A DNA stretch of 22,730 nt from Petrocella sp024636985 (GTDB lineage Bacteria > Bacillota > Clostridia > Lachnospirales > Vallitaleaceae). The notes under the pieces are model-generated. The model had not been told where the DNA came from, did not search any database, and saw only the letters and a list, made by a program, of their open reading frames with translations. Positions 1 through 6,565 of this stretch are shown here, in pieces. Location: the NCBI GenBank assembly GCA_024636985.1, contig JAGXFY010000086.1:1-22730 (forward strand), read 5' to 3'. Every line of letters begins with the position of its first letter. Positions within the stretch are counted from its first letter, which is position 1. The position numbers were made by a program, and so were the translations under genes.

Positions 1-757
1 CTCCGACCTTTTGGAATAATACTTTCATCATTCGGCCATCATCTAGTTGATTTATTATATATGAATCTTCCACAATATCAGTATAGGTTCCTGAAAAACC
101 AAATGACATACTTCCATCTTTTGCTGCCATAGTATAAATGAATCGTCCACCCTTAAAAAGATGATTTACTGCTTCTGGACAATGCCAATCCTCAGAAGCA
201 AAATTCCACTTTTTAATATGTTCCGGCGATGTCCAATACTCCCAAACTTGATGAAGCGGTGCCTCTACAAGTGCCTCAACAGTTACCACGGTAAATGCGC
301 CTAAGTTCTTCTCACAAACTTCTTTAAGCTTCTCAAGTCCTAAGTCCCAAACATCACTCATATCTGTGAATTCCTCATCATCTACATCTACCTCTATCGT
401 AAACCGCGTATGATTATCATTTATTTTTTCAAGATAATAATTTTCAAAGGAAGGTGTCCACTTCCTTGCCTCTTCGCTGGTATAATCAACACTATCATCC
501 TTCACAAGACCTAAATGCTTAATAGATATATATTTTAGGTAGTCACTTTCTGCAATTTCTGAATACAGACCCATTGTATGCCCCTGATCATCCGCCATCA
601 AAAACTTAATATGATCACCTTTTTGCCATCCACCTTCAAAATAGGACCCTTCTTGAAAGACACTTGTCCAGAGTTGATACTTTGATAGATTAATAATTGC
701 ACCCCATATGACCTCTGGGGAAGTTTTTATATCTACTGATTTCTTAATTTTCTTCAT
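1..757 (-). CDS. Tandem SRPBCC (START-like/AHSA1) domain protein, C-terminus cut by window edge
   Basis: About 252 codons are visible, running off the left edge without a stop. The start is an ATG at 757 behind AAGGAGGT. Two SRPBCC (helix-grip) domains follow one another. The first covers residues 1 to about 138, beginning KKIKKSVDIKTSPEVIWG. The second starts near residue 145 with VTVEALVEAPLHQVWEYW, then a W-F/G-G block and a FSGTYTDIVE strand typical of the AHSA1 branch. Family members bind hydrophobic ligands or act as Hsp90-ATPase-activator-like proteins; most bacterial ones have no assigned role. The duplication within one chain is unusual compared with the usual single ~150-residue domain. 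The ligand cannot be told from sequence. It appears to be monocistronic with its own promoter at 814-842. Confidence 0.85.
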   Translation of the reverse strand, partial: MKKIKKSVDIKTSPEVIWGAIINLSKYQLWTSVFQEGSYFEGGWQKGDHIKFLMADDQGHTMGLYSEIAESDYLKYISIKHLGLVKDDSVDYTSEEARKWTPSFENYYLEKINDNHTRFTIEVDVDDEEFTDMSDVWDLGLEKLKEVCEKNLGAFTVVTVEALVEAPLHQVWEYWTSPEHIKKWNFASEDWHCPEAVNHLFKGGRFIYTMAAKDGSMSFGFSGTYTDIVEDSYIINQLDDGRMMKVLFQKVG

Positions 758-813
758 ATGGACCTCCTTGATTTCTCTTTACAATTTATCACGTTGCTTT
801 GATTTATAATACT

Positions 814-842
814 ATTATCTTCCTACTGATAATCAATGCCAA
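814..842 (-). promoter_or_regulatory. Sigma-A-type promoter for the SRPBCC gene
   Basis: On the minus strand, a -35 box TTGGCA (842-837) is followed after 17 bp by a -10 box GATAAT (819-814), about 55 bp upstream of the start at 757. The hexamers match the housekeeping consensus at 5 of 6 positions each or nearly so. Confidence 0.6.
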
Positions 843-932
843 TTGCAACTTTTAATTAAATATATCATTCTACAATAAAAGTGTGCTAGCCAACAACTCA
901 GGTTACTTTTCAAGCGACTGTCCTGTTCATCC

Positions 933-970
933 AACTCACCAATTAGGCTTATGAGAAATTACCTATTGGT
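933..970 (-). terminator. Hairpin after the PAP2 gene, weak terminator
   Basis: Downstream of the PAP2 stop, the minus strand reads ACCAATAGG, then a loop, then CCTAATTGGT, a stem with one bulged base. No T-tract follows, so it may only protect the 3' end. It is the only structure seen between the PAP2 stop and the SRPBCC promoter. Confidence 0.35.
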
Positions 971-974
971 TTTG

Positions 975-1640
975 CTATTTAGAATCAATCTGTTCGTTCA
1001 TAGTAAAATAAAGCATTACAAGGCCTGTACTTAGTAACACGCCACCTAAAATATCCGTAAACCAGTGCACACCCGATAACAATCGCCCTATAACCATAAG
1101 GCCTGTGAAAATTCCACAAATAGTATTCACTATATTTCTTGCTTTGTTGTTTATGATTAAACGACTAAATTGCATCATAGCGGTTGGCATAATACACATG
1201 ACAAGCATGGTGGTCGAGGATGGATAGGAAGCCTCTAAGAAGCCGTCAATCAAAATGGGACGGTAATTTACAATAAAGAACTCAAAAAATAAATAGGCTG
1301 TGAAAACAATACTATAAAAACCACCCAGTAATAAAATACTACGATCTACCTTGAATAAACTTCTTTTTTTAATCCATTGAAATAGACCAAGTATAGCAAA
1401 ACCCAAAGCAATGAATACTGCCAAAATACTTGCCCAATCCGTAATATTATAAAGTGTCCTATTAATACCAAACAAATTGTGCATCCATCCATTTAGAGTT
1501 GCAAATCCTACTACTGATTCTTCAGGTCCAATTGGTTTGACATCAATAAATGTAACCATAAGCGAAAATAGTACAAAAGCTATCAAGTAACTTGTTGAAA
1601 TAATAAAATTTTTAGTGTTTTTAGTGTTCTTAGTTTTCAT
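975..1640 (-). CDS. PAP2-superfamily membrane phosphatase
   Basis: The product is an integral membrane lipid phosphatase-like protein of 221 residues from the ATG at 1640. That start is preferred over an upstream in-frame ATG at 1688 because CGGAGGAA lies seven bases before it. Six hydrophobic segments are visible. PAP2 signature pieces are an RP in NYRPILID, YPSSTTML in place of the usual PSGH block, and GRLLSGVHWFTDILGG, which fits the R-x5-H-x3-D block. The variant second block is, as I recall, seen in other Firmicute PAP2 proteins, so activity is possible. Such enzymes dephosphorylate undecaprenyl pyrophosphate, phosphatidic acid or phosphatidylglycerophosphate at the membrane; which one cannot be told. 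The ribosome binding site sits in the 3' arm of a long inverted repeat (1651-1697). The gene lies behind an XRE regulator in the same direction, separated by a terminator-like hairpin. Confidence 0.85.
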   Translation of the reverse strand: MKTKNTKNTKNFIISTSYLIAFVLFSLMVTFIDVKPIGPEESVVGFATLNGWMHNLFGINRTLYNITDWASILAVFIALGFAILGLFQWIKKRSLFKVDRSILLLGGFYSIVFTAYLFFEFFIVNYRPILIDGFLEASYPSSTTMLVMCIMPTAMMQFSRLIINNKARNIVNTICGIFTGLMVIGRLLSGVHWFTDILGGVLLSTGLVMLYFTMNEQIDSK

Positions 1641-1650
1641 AAAGAAATTC

Positions 1651-1697
1651 CTCCGAGTAATGTATTGGCAATGTGCCTGCTTACACATTACTCGGAG
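1651..1697 (-). promoter_or_regulatory. Nested inverted repeat covering the PAP2 ribosome binding site
   Basis: A perfect 13-bp inverted repeat pairs CTCCGAGTAATGT (minus strand 1697-1685) with ACATTACTCGGAG (1663-1651). Inside the 21-base spacer is a second small hairpin, GGCA-CAT-TGCC. The 3' arm ends in CGGAG, the first part of the CGGAGGAA ribosome binding site of the PAP2 gene. Folded RNA would hide that site and lower translation. A dimeric repressor binding the same palindrome as DNA is the alternative. Confidence 0.6.
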
Positions 1698-1703
1698 AAC
1701 TTC

Positions 1704-1755
1704 AAAAAAGGCAGAATTGTGCTGTCACATGAGCGATACGATTCGTATCACTGCC
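1704..1755 (-). terminator. Terminator of the XRE regulator gene
   Basis: On the minus strand GGGCAG (overlapping the TGA stop region) pairs with CTGCC at 1714-1710, followed by TTTTTT (1709-1704). A small palindrome GATACGA-A-TCGTATC lies inside. It probably ends transcription of the 1748-2353 gene before the PAP2 leader. Confidence 0.55.
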
Positions 1756-2353
1756 CTTTAAACAGCAAGGAAGCCTTTATAAGCAATAGAATAAAGGACA
1801 AAGTTGCAATATAAGGTTGAAGGGTAGCCATAAAAATCATAACACTTAAAATGCTTAATAACACTGATATTTTACTTTTGTTTTTTATCCAAATGCCATT
1901 ATCCCAGTTTTGCAGTGTCAATAGCAAAGTTCCAAAAACAGTGATTCCTAAAATAATTGTATAATAAACCACCTCTATATAAATTGGTATATTTTCTATT
2001 GCAAGTAATGACACTTGTCTTATAAAATCCCCTTCTTGTTGCCCAAACAGGGGAATAAAGATCAATAGCAAAAAGGACAAGTCTAAAAGTCCAAAAACCA
2101 AATCTCTAACTTGCTGAATTTTTATTGCACTATCTTTTTGAGCAAGAGAAAGCAATTCTTTTGATGACAGCAATTCATCAATAGTAACATCAAAAAATTC
2201 TGCGATTGCTTTTAGAGAATCAATATTTGGATAGCCTCTTCCAGATTCCCATTTTGAGATTGCTGTTCTTGAGACAAATAATTTCTCAGCAAGCTCCTCT
2301 TGGGTCAATTCCTTTTGTTTTCTAAGTTCCTGTAATTTTTCATTAAGCTCCAA
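1748..2353 (-). CDS. XRE-family regulator with C-terminal membrane segments
   Basis: The product has 201 residues. Residues 1 to about 62 form a Cro/C1-type helix-turn-helix (LQELRKQKELTQEELAEKLF, then SRTAISKWESGRGYPNIDSL). About 20 linker residues follow, then roughly four hydrophobic segments (near residues 88-105, 124-147 and a double stretch 162-198). This layout is common in clostridial membrane-anchored regulators, which often control a neighbouring membrane protein gene. The start is TTG: the minus strand reads AGGTAGG, eight bases, TTG GAG CTT. Its downstream neighbour is the PAP2 gene, whose leader contains a palindrome this protein could bind, but that link is only inference. Confidence 0.85.
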   Translation of the reverse strand: MELNEKLQELRKQKELTQEELAEKLFVSRTAISKWESGRGYPNIDSLKAIAEFFDVTIDELLSSKELLSLAQKDSAIKIQQVRDLVFGLLDLSFLLLIFIPLFGQQEGDFIRQVSLLAIENIPIYIEVVYYTIILGITVFGTLLLTLQNWDNGIWIKNKSKISVLLSILSVMIFMATLQPYIATLSFILLLIKASLLFKGQ

Positions 2354-2376
2354 ATATTTTACCTACCTTTACAAGG

Positions 2377-2405
2377 ATTATATCATTTGTTCATTTACAC
2401 ATTAA
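2377..2405 (-). promoter_or_regulatory. Promoter of the XRE regulator gene
   Basis: A perfect -10 box TATAAT (2382-2377 on the minus strand) lies 24 bases before the TTG start. A weak -35 box TTAATG is found 17 bp further upstream. Confidence 0.5.
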
Positions 2406-2468
2406 TCATTAGGTAATTTATCACATTTAAATTGCCTTGTAAACTCTATAATATTGTTTGTAACAACA

Positions 2469-3884
2469 TCATGCCTCACCAGCTTTGTAACTTTTTATCT
2501 CATCACTTAATTTCTCTAGTCCATCTACAATTTGTGACTCTGTTACATTACCAAACCCCACGACCAGCTTCGCTTCACCTATACATGTTTCTCGCGGAAA
2601 ACAATATGCATCTAAAAACTGCATATTTACACAGGCACTATTCATAGCTTTTTTAAGGTCATATCTGTCTATCACTTCACTAAAATCTAAAATCAAATGC
2701 AATCCACATTTATGACCAGTTATTACAATCTTGTTGCCAAAATGTTTTTGAATTTCCTGTATAATCTTTTTTCTTTTTCCATCATACAATTTCTTCATTT
2801 TACGAATATGTTTTTCATAATATCCTTGTGATATAAAGGATGCCATGGTCGCCTGCTCAAACAAAGATGTATGTATATCAGAATTGTACTTAGCCTCTTC
2901 GATTGTTTTTATCAATTCTCGAGGTACGATCATAAAACCTAATCGAATCGCAGGACATAGTGTTTTAGAAAACGTCCCTAAATAGATAACTCGAGACGGT
3001 TCAAGACCTTGCAATGCTTGAATCGGTTCTCCTTCATAACGAAACTCACTATCGTAATCGTCTTCAACAATATAACAATCATGCCGTTTCGCATACCCAA
3101 TCAATTCTATACGTCTATTAACCGGCATAACTCCACCAGTAGGAAATTGATGACTTGGCGTTGTGAAAATAAGTCTTGGTGCTTGCTCAGGTAATTCAGA
3201 TGTAATCATACCATTTTCATCTACATTTATTGATTTGATCTGAGTACCAAATTGATTTAATGTTGTAATAATTCCTGTACTAACTGGATTTTCTATAAGT
3301 ATATAGGAATCTTTTTTTATAAATGCCCTAAGTAGGCTAAATCCTTGAGCAGCTCCATTAATAATAACTATTTGCCTTGAATCAGCTTGAATCCCACGCC
3401 ATCTTTTTGCGTAATCCACAATGGCATTTCTAAGAGGATAATATCCCATAGGATTATGATAATCGAACATGCCAAAATCCAGTGTTCTCACCGTCTGCTT
3501 ATACAGCTTAGTCCAATCTTCAATAGGAACATACCGTAAGTCTGGCACACCGGTTCTAAAATTATAGTGATTCTGTTCTTCCTCATATAAAAGTTGTCTG
3601 GTGTCAGGCATCTCAGAATTAGGAATATGCTCACTCTCTAATAGAACACCTTCATTCACATAAGTACCCGCTCCCTCTATTGAATAAACGTATCCTTCAG
3701 CTAACAATTGTTCATAAGCATCAACTGCCACAATTCTCGAAACATCTAGTTCTAAAGATAAGACTCTTGTTGAGGGTAATTTCTGATTACCAACAAAATC
3801 CCCTCTTAAAATACTATCTTTAATAACATTATAAATCTGCCTGGTCATCGTCATATCACTTAATTTATCAATTTTTATAAACAT
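2469..3884 (-). CDS. MocR/GabR-type regulator: GntR DNA-binding domain plus aminotransferase-like domain
   Basis: The 471-residue length is normal for MocR regulators. Residues about 10-80 are a winged helix of the GntR type (TRQIYNVIKDSILRGDF, LPSTRVLSLELDVSR, GAGTYV). Residues about 115-465 are a fold-type I aminotransferase-like domain that binds pyridoxal phosphate: YHNPMGYYPLR, INGAAQGFSLL, EDDYDSEFRYEG and the cofactor lysine in GTFSKTLCP (Lys307). In this family the domain senses PLP adducts instead of performing catalysis. Known members control vitamin B6 synthesis (PdxR) or GABA use (GabR). Here the gene is divergent from a LysE-family exporter, so it probably regulates that exporter and itself through the ATACCA boxes in between. 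The effector amino acid or amine is unknown. The ribosome binding site is weak (GGTGATG). Confidence 0.93.
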   Translation of the reverse strand: MFIKIDKLSDMTMTRQIYNVIKDSILRGDFVGNQKLPSTRVLSLELDVSRIVAVDAYEQLLAEGYVYSIEGAGTYVNEGVLLESEHIPNSEMPDTRQLLYEEEQNHYNFRTGVPDLRYVPIEDWTKLYKQTVRTLDFGMFDYHNPMGYYPLRNAIVDYAKRWRGIQADSRQIVIINGAAQGFSLLRAFIKKDSYILIENPVSTGIITTLNQFGTQIKSINVDENGMITSELPEQAPRLIFTTPSHQFPTGGVMPVNRRIELIGYAKRHDCYIVEDDYDSEFRYEGEPIQALQGLEPSRVIYLGTFSKTLCPAIRLGFMIVPRELIKTIEEAKYNSDIHTSLFEQATMASFISQGYYEKHIRKMKKLYDGKRKKIIQEIQKHFGNKIVITGHKCGLHLILDFSEVIDRYDLKKAMNSACVNMQFLDAYCFPRETCIGEAKLVVGFGNVTESQIVDGLEKLSDEIKSYKAGEA

Positions 3885-3894
3885 ATCATCACCA

Positions 3895-3963
3895 AGTGGT
3901 ATTATTGTTTTTTACAAAAATCGGCACTACCGCATACCACTACTTCCTGTTACTATTATACCA
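3895..3963. promoter_or_regulatory. Divergent operator region with three ATACCA boxes
   Basis: The 111-bp gap between the MocR gene and the exporter gene holds ATACCA at 3934-3939 and 3958-3963 on the plus strand, 24 bp apart start to start, and the same box inverted (TGGTAT) at 3897-3902. The first and inverted boxes extend to an 8-bp inverted repeat, AGTGGTAT and ATACCACT. GabR of Bacillus is known to bind direct repeats of ATACCA. The third box overlaps the likely -10 region of the exporter gene (TATTAT near 3954-3959). Confidence 0.65.
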
Positions 3964-3995
3964 GAACAATACTAACACTGTTAAGGAGAAATTAT

Positions 3996-4631
3996 ATGCT
4001 TTCTTTTTTTATCACATCACTATTAATAGCACTTATCCCTGGCCCCGGAGTAATATATACAATTTCTACAGGTATTTCTTACGGAAAGACCAAAAGCCTC
4101 CTAGCTGTAATTGGATGCACTCTTGGGATTATCCCTCACTTGGTTCTGGGTGTTTTTGGTGTAACGCTTTTTTCTAAACTTTCATCGGAAATATTAGCTC
4201 TAGTACAAAGCATTGGTGCATGTTACTTAATTTATCTTGGTTATAAATTAAGTAGTCAAAAGACAAGTTTCAAAATAAATACAACAAAAAAAGTACTGGC
4301 AAATCGCGTATTTGTGATTCAACCAATACTTATAAATCTACTTAACCCTAAGCTAACTTTATTCTTTTTGTCTTTTCTTCCTCAATTTGTTAATAATAGC
4401 CATGATACCGTTTACCAGACCATCCGATTAGGTATTCTTTTCATGATACTTACTTTTCTTGTATTTCTAATTTACGGATTACTATCTGCGCAATTAAGCA
4501 AACTTTTTCTCTCTCGCCCAAAATATTTATTCAACTTTCAGAAATTAGTGGGCATGATTTTTATTGGTTATGCAACAACCATTCTATTAGATGTCTTGAC
4601 GACCGTAAGGATGTTACACTTGGTTCCCTGA
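3996..4631 (+). CDS. LysE/RhtB-family amino acid exporter
   Basis: The product is a 211-residue membrane protein with about six hydrophobic segments. It matches the LysE family pattern: the N-terminal SLLIALIPGPGVIYT (family TPGP motif), GCTLGIIPH, IGACYLIYLGYKL, and the NPKLTLFFLSFLPQFV segment in the second half. LysE/RhtB proteins export amino acids or their analogues in exchange for protons. The start follows TTAAGGAG with good spacing. The divergent MocR regulator is a typical partner for a transporter, implying induction by an amino acid or amine that forms a PLP adduct. The substrate cannot be read from the sequence. Confidence 0.9.
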   Translation: MLSFFITSLLIALIPGPGVIYTISTGISYGKTKSLLAVIGCTLGIIPHLVLGVFGVTLFSKLSSEILALVQSIGACYLIYLGYKLSSQKTSFKINTTKKVLANRVFVIQPILINLLNPKLTLFFLSFLPQFVNNSHDTVYQTIRLGILFMILTFLVFLIYGLLSAQLSKLFLSRPKYLFNFQKLVGMIFIGYATTILLDVLTTVRMLHLVP

Positions 4632-4651
4632 CCAAAAGAACCGTCCCAGTC

Positions 4652-4886
4652 TTAACTAATTAATACACCTAACTCTGTTTTGAATCCAGAATCGTTAATA
4701 TAAGCAAGTCCGGTATCGGCTAAGTAATACTTATCAAATCTGATCAGAATACGTTTTGCTCCACCATTAAACAATTCTAATTCTATCTGCTTTAATAGTT
4801 CAGATTTACCCGAACGCCTTATGCCAGTTAACACTTTGATTAAGTCTGTTGTACTCTCCTTGTATCAACCATATTTCTAATCTAAT
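4652..4886 (-). pseudogene. AAA ATPase (AAA_14/DUF4143 type), remnant with internal deletion
   Basis: The readable part holds the start and the end of an AAA_14/DUF4143-type ATPase but not the middle. LIKVLTGIRRSGKSELLKQI is the N-terminal Walker A region (GIRRSGKS). After KRILIRF it jumps directly to DKYYLADTGLAYIND, which in intact proteins lies near the C-terminal DUF4143 domain, and a stop then removes the final part. Intact members have about 400 residues; only about 75 remain. The frame is open from about 4872 (ESTTDLIKV before the Walker A), with a stop just upstream. The Walker B, sensor and most of DUF4143 are missing, so it cannot be functional. The deletion kept the frame. Confidence 0.75.
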
Positions 4887-4903
4887 ATCATTAAAAAATA
4901 ATT

Positions 4904-5035
4904 TCAATAATGTATATGATCATCAGATAATACTCCAATTACTTCTTCATTATTGAGTTTGTATTTTCTGGTGGGATCAGCATTCCAAGACAAAAAGTTA
5001 TATATAAGAATGAAATATTCTTGGATTGGAAACAA
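4904..5035 (-). other. Possible short reading frame or gene remnant, unidentified
   Basis: An open frame without ATG encodes a 43-residue stretch ending NNEEVIGVLSDDHIHY before a TGA. The composition looks protein-like (NFLSWNADPTRKYKL) but I recognise no family. A TTG at 5035 could start it, with AAGGAG too far upstream. It may be the tail of a decayed gene. Nothing else is visible in the gap 4887-5123. Confidence 0.2.
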
Positions 5036-5123
5036 GTGTGTTTGTCAACGTCTCCTTGAGTGGGTTCAGTTCAGACAAGGGCAGAATAAGTGTAATTTAA
5101 TTAAAGCATTCTAGTTTAGCCCA

Positions 5124-5603
5124 TCAAAACAACCTTTTTCCATCTAATACATTGATACCAAGCTCTTTGGCCACATCGGTTTGCTTAAATGGATTTATTT
5201 TTTCTACGACGTTGTCACGTTTGAAAAGCGAACCTGTATTTTTAAACCAAAATGTTACATTTGCTTTTATGCACTGTTCGCGGATGTTAAGCACCCACTC
5301 ATAATCACATTCACGAGCTTCTCGTCCTGTTTCACCTCCGACTGTAACATGGTCTACGCCATGAAGATAGGATGTTAAGTCGATCGCTTCTAAAAGAAAA
5401 AAGTCCGTTGCAAAGCAGGTCGCAAGAATCTTCTTTCCTTTGATCCTGTATTCACCTTTTGCATTTGTCCTTATAGGCCAATCGAATTTATCTGTTTTTT
5501 GTATGGTTTTTTGGCCATAGCGTTTGGCATGTGGCCCATAAAAATAGCAATTTGTGCAACCATCACTTGCTTTGTAACAACCTGTCCACGGCTCCCAGTT
5601 CAT
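5124..5603 (-). pseudogene. DUF5131 (phage Gp37/Gp68-type) protein with internal in-frame deletion
   Basis: The frame of 159 residues begins MNWEPWTGCYKASDGC. The ATG at 5603 is preferred to two in-frame ATGs upstream because AGGAGG lies six bases before it. The first ~70 residues match the DUF5131 start (cysteine cluster GCYKASDGCTNCYFY; ATCFATDFF). The next residues, LLEAIDLTSYL, then VGGETGREARECDYEWVLN, belong to the second half of the family. Intact members have about 240-250 residues, so about 85 central residues are absent. The junction lies near 5380-5403, in the codons for FFLLEAI. Many DUF5131 proteins are phage- or plasmid-borne, with a radical-SAM-like Cys arrangement but unknown activity. 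The protein could still be translated but lacks its core. Confidence 0.8.
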
Positions 5604-5749
5604 ATACATCCTCCTCATTTATTTATTAGTGTAGGTTATCTCATGTATTAACGTTCGTATATAAGAGCTATAATCAAGTACCCTGTCCATGACAGATTTA
5701 TGAATTCGAATTTTGATTTTTGTTTGCATCGTTGCCAAGATAATACTAA

Positions 5750-5929
5750 CAAGCCTGTCAATTTTCAATTAATGTAAGAGATAACAACCTAATTACTGCA
5801 AGTTCCACCGGTGCCTTGTTGTGGGCCAAACAAATAATTGAGCATTTAGGGGTTTATCAATCAGACACCCTAGAATCTTGGTTTGAATATTTCAGTACCG
5901 GTGAGCCTAAACATTTCTTTGCCGTCTAG
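5750..5929 (+). pseudogene. C-terminal remnant of a probable DJ-1/PfpI (type 1 glutamine amidotransferase-like) gene
   Basis: On the plus strand, a frame open from 5750 to a TAG at 5927-5929 encodes about 60 residues, ending RDNNLITASSTGALLWAKQ then IIEHLGV and STGEPKHFFAV. The NLITA-small-x-G-ALLWAKxI segment resembles the last strand and helix of DJ-1/PfpI proteins, where a D-G-N-L-I-T-A-x-G pattern precedes the C-terminal helix. The catalytic elbow and N-terminal two thirds are missing. There is no start codon or ribosome binding site. The family call rests on about 20 residues and is tentative; the coding character is clear. Confidence 0.5.
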
Positions 5930-6036
5930 CAATAAAAACTGATCCACCTTTGGATCGCCGGTGTGTAAATATCGGCGATCTTCTCGAATTTCTTTTCCGA
6001 CAAAATCTCATTGGTCAAAAATTCACCACGCCACAT
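5926..6036 (-). other. Short ORF or N-terminal gene fragment directly behind the GyrI-like gene
   Basis: A 36-residue frame begins MWRGEFLTNEILSEKKFEKI. Its ATG lies two bases after the TAA of the GyrI-like gene, so translation could be coupled. It ends in a TAG that overlaps, in a CTAG palindrome, the TAG of the convergent DJ-1 remnant. I recognise no family. It could be the start of a gene cut off by the event that placed the DJ-1 remnant here. Confidence 0.3.
5941..5980. repeat. Two overlapping, mutually exclusive hairpins
   Basis: GATCCA-CCTT-TGGATC (5941-5956) and GATCGCCG (5953-5960) with CGGCGATC (5973-5980) are both perfect inverted repeats that share the bases GATC at 5953-5956, so only one can form at a time. 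The second is followed by a loosely T-rich stretch on the plus strand. It lies downstream of the DJ-1 remnant stop and inside the small minus-strand frame. Confidence 0.4.
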
Positions 6037-6038
6037 CC

Positions 6039-6482
6039 TTATTCTTTTAGTGCAATGTAAATATTGACATCTGCATGTTCCCAATCATCATTTAAGTACT
6101 CTTCAAAATCACCGGTGAAACTACGTTCTAAATTCATAGCCCAAATTTCATTCCACGCCTTAACCACTGCATCGACCATATGACCGTGAATTGAAAACTT
6201 GGCATATTTTCCTGCGGGGATTGTTTTCACGGTTAAATTTTCATTATCCGCTTTTGAGACCTCAACTCCTGCCGTAACACAGTATTGATCTTTCGTATAG
6301 TCGGAATATAATCCAATGGCATATGTGTTGAATTTATTCTTTATTGTTTCATATGTTCCTCCTTGAAAAAGGTCTTCCCATAATCCAGAGATGATTTCAC
6401 TCACTTTAGGATCTGTATTTCCTGTTACCGCACTTACTCCAACAACGGTTTTCTCGTCTAACTTCACAACTTCATAATTCAT
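6039..6482 (-). CDS. GyrI-like effector-binding domain protein
   Basis: The product is a single-domain protein of 147 residues from the ATG at 6482 (MNYEVVKLDEKTVVGVSAVT). This start is chosen over an ATG six bases upstream because AGGAGGT ends seven bases before it. The GyrI-like/AraC effector-binding fold shows in the N-terminal VVGVSAVTGNTDPKVSEII, the LWEDLF segment, the central IGLYSDYTKDQYCVTAGVEV, the IPAGKYAKFSIHG strand, and the C-terminal AVVKAWNEIWA and ADVNIYIALKE. Free-standing members bind or hydrolyse small hydrophobic molecules or act as gyrase-inhibitor-like proteins. It lies 81 bp downstream of a WYL-domain regulator gene, with its own promoter and an inverted repeat at the -35 region. 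Confidence 0.9.
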   Translation of the reverse strand: MNYEVVKLDEKTVVGVSAVTGNTDPKVSEIISGLWEDLFQGGTYETIKNKFNTYAIGLYSDYTKDQYCVTAGVEVSKADNENLTVKTIPAGKYAKFSIHGHMVDAVVKAWNEIWAMNLERSFTGDFEEYLNDDWEHADVNIYIALKE

Positions 6483-6527
6483 TAACATGACCTCCTATTT
6501 TCGTTTTATTATTTAAACTATAAGGTC

Positions 6528-6565
6528 ATTATACACGCCTTAATATGACTACTATGCGTCATATT
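6528..6565 (-). promoter_or_regulatory. Promoter with inverted repeat at -35, upstream of the GyrI-like gene
   Basis: A -10 box TATAAT (6533-6528, minus strand) lies 45 bp before the start at 6482. There is no good -35 box; instead an 8-bp perfect inverted repeat AATATGAC-8 bp-GTCATATT (6542-6565) is centred on the expected -35 position. This arrangement suggests an activator site. The arm at 6564-6565 overlaps the stop codon of the upstream WYL regulator gene, the obvious candidate to bind it. Confidence 0.55.

Noticed and set aside
5040..5110. tRNA-like stretch (GTTCAGTTCAGAC)
   Set aside because: No acceptor or anticodon stem could be formed; no tRNA was recognised anywhere in the window.
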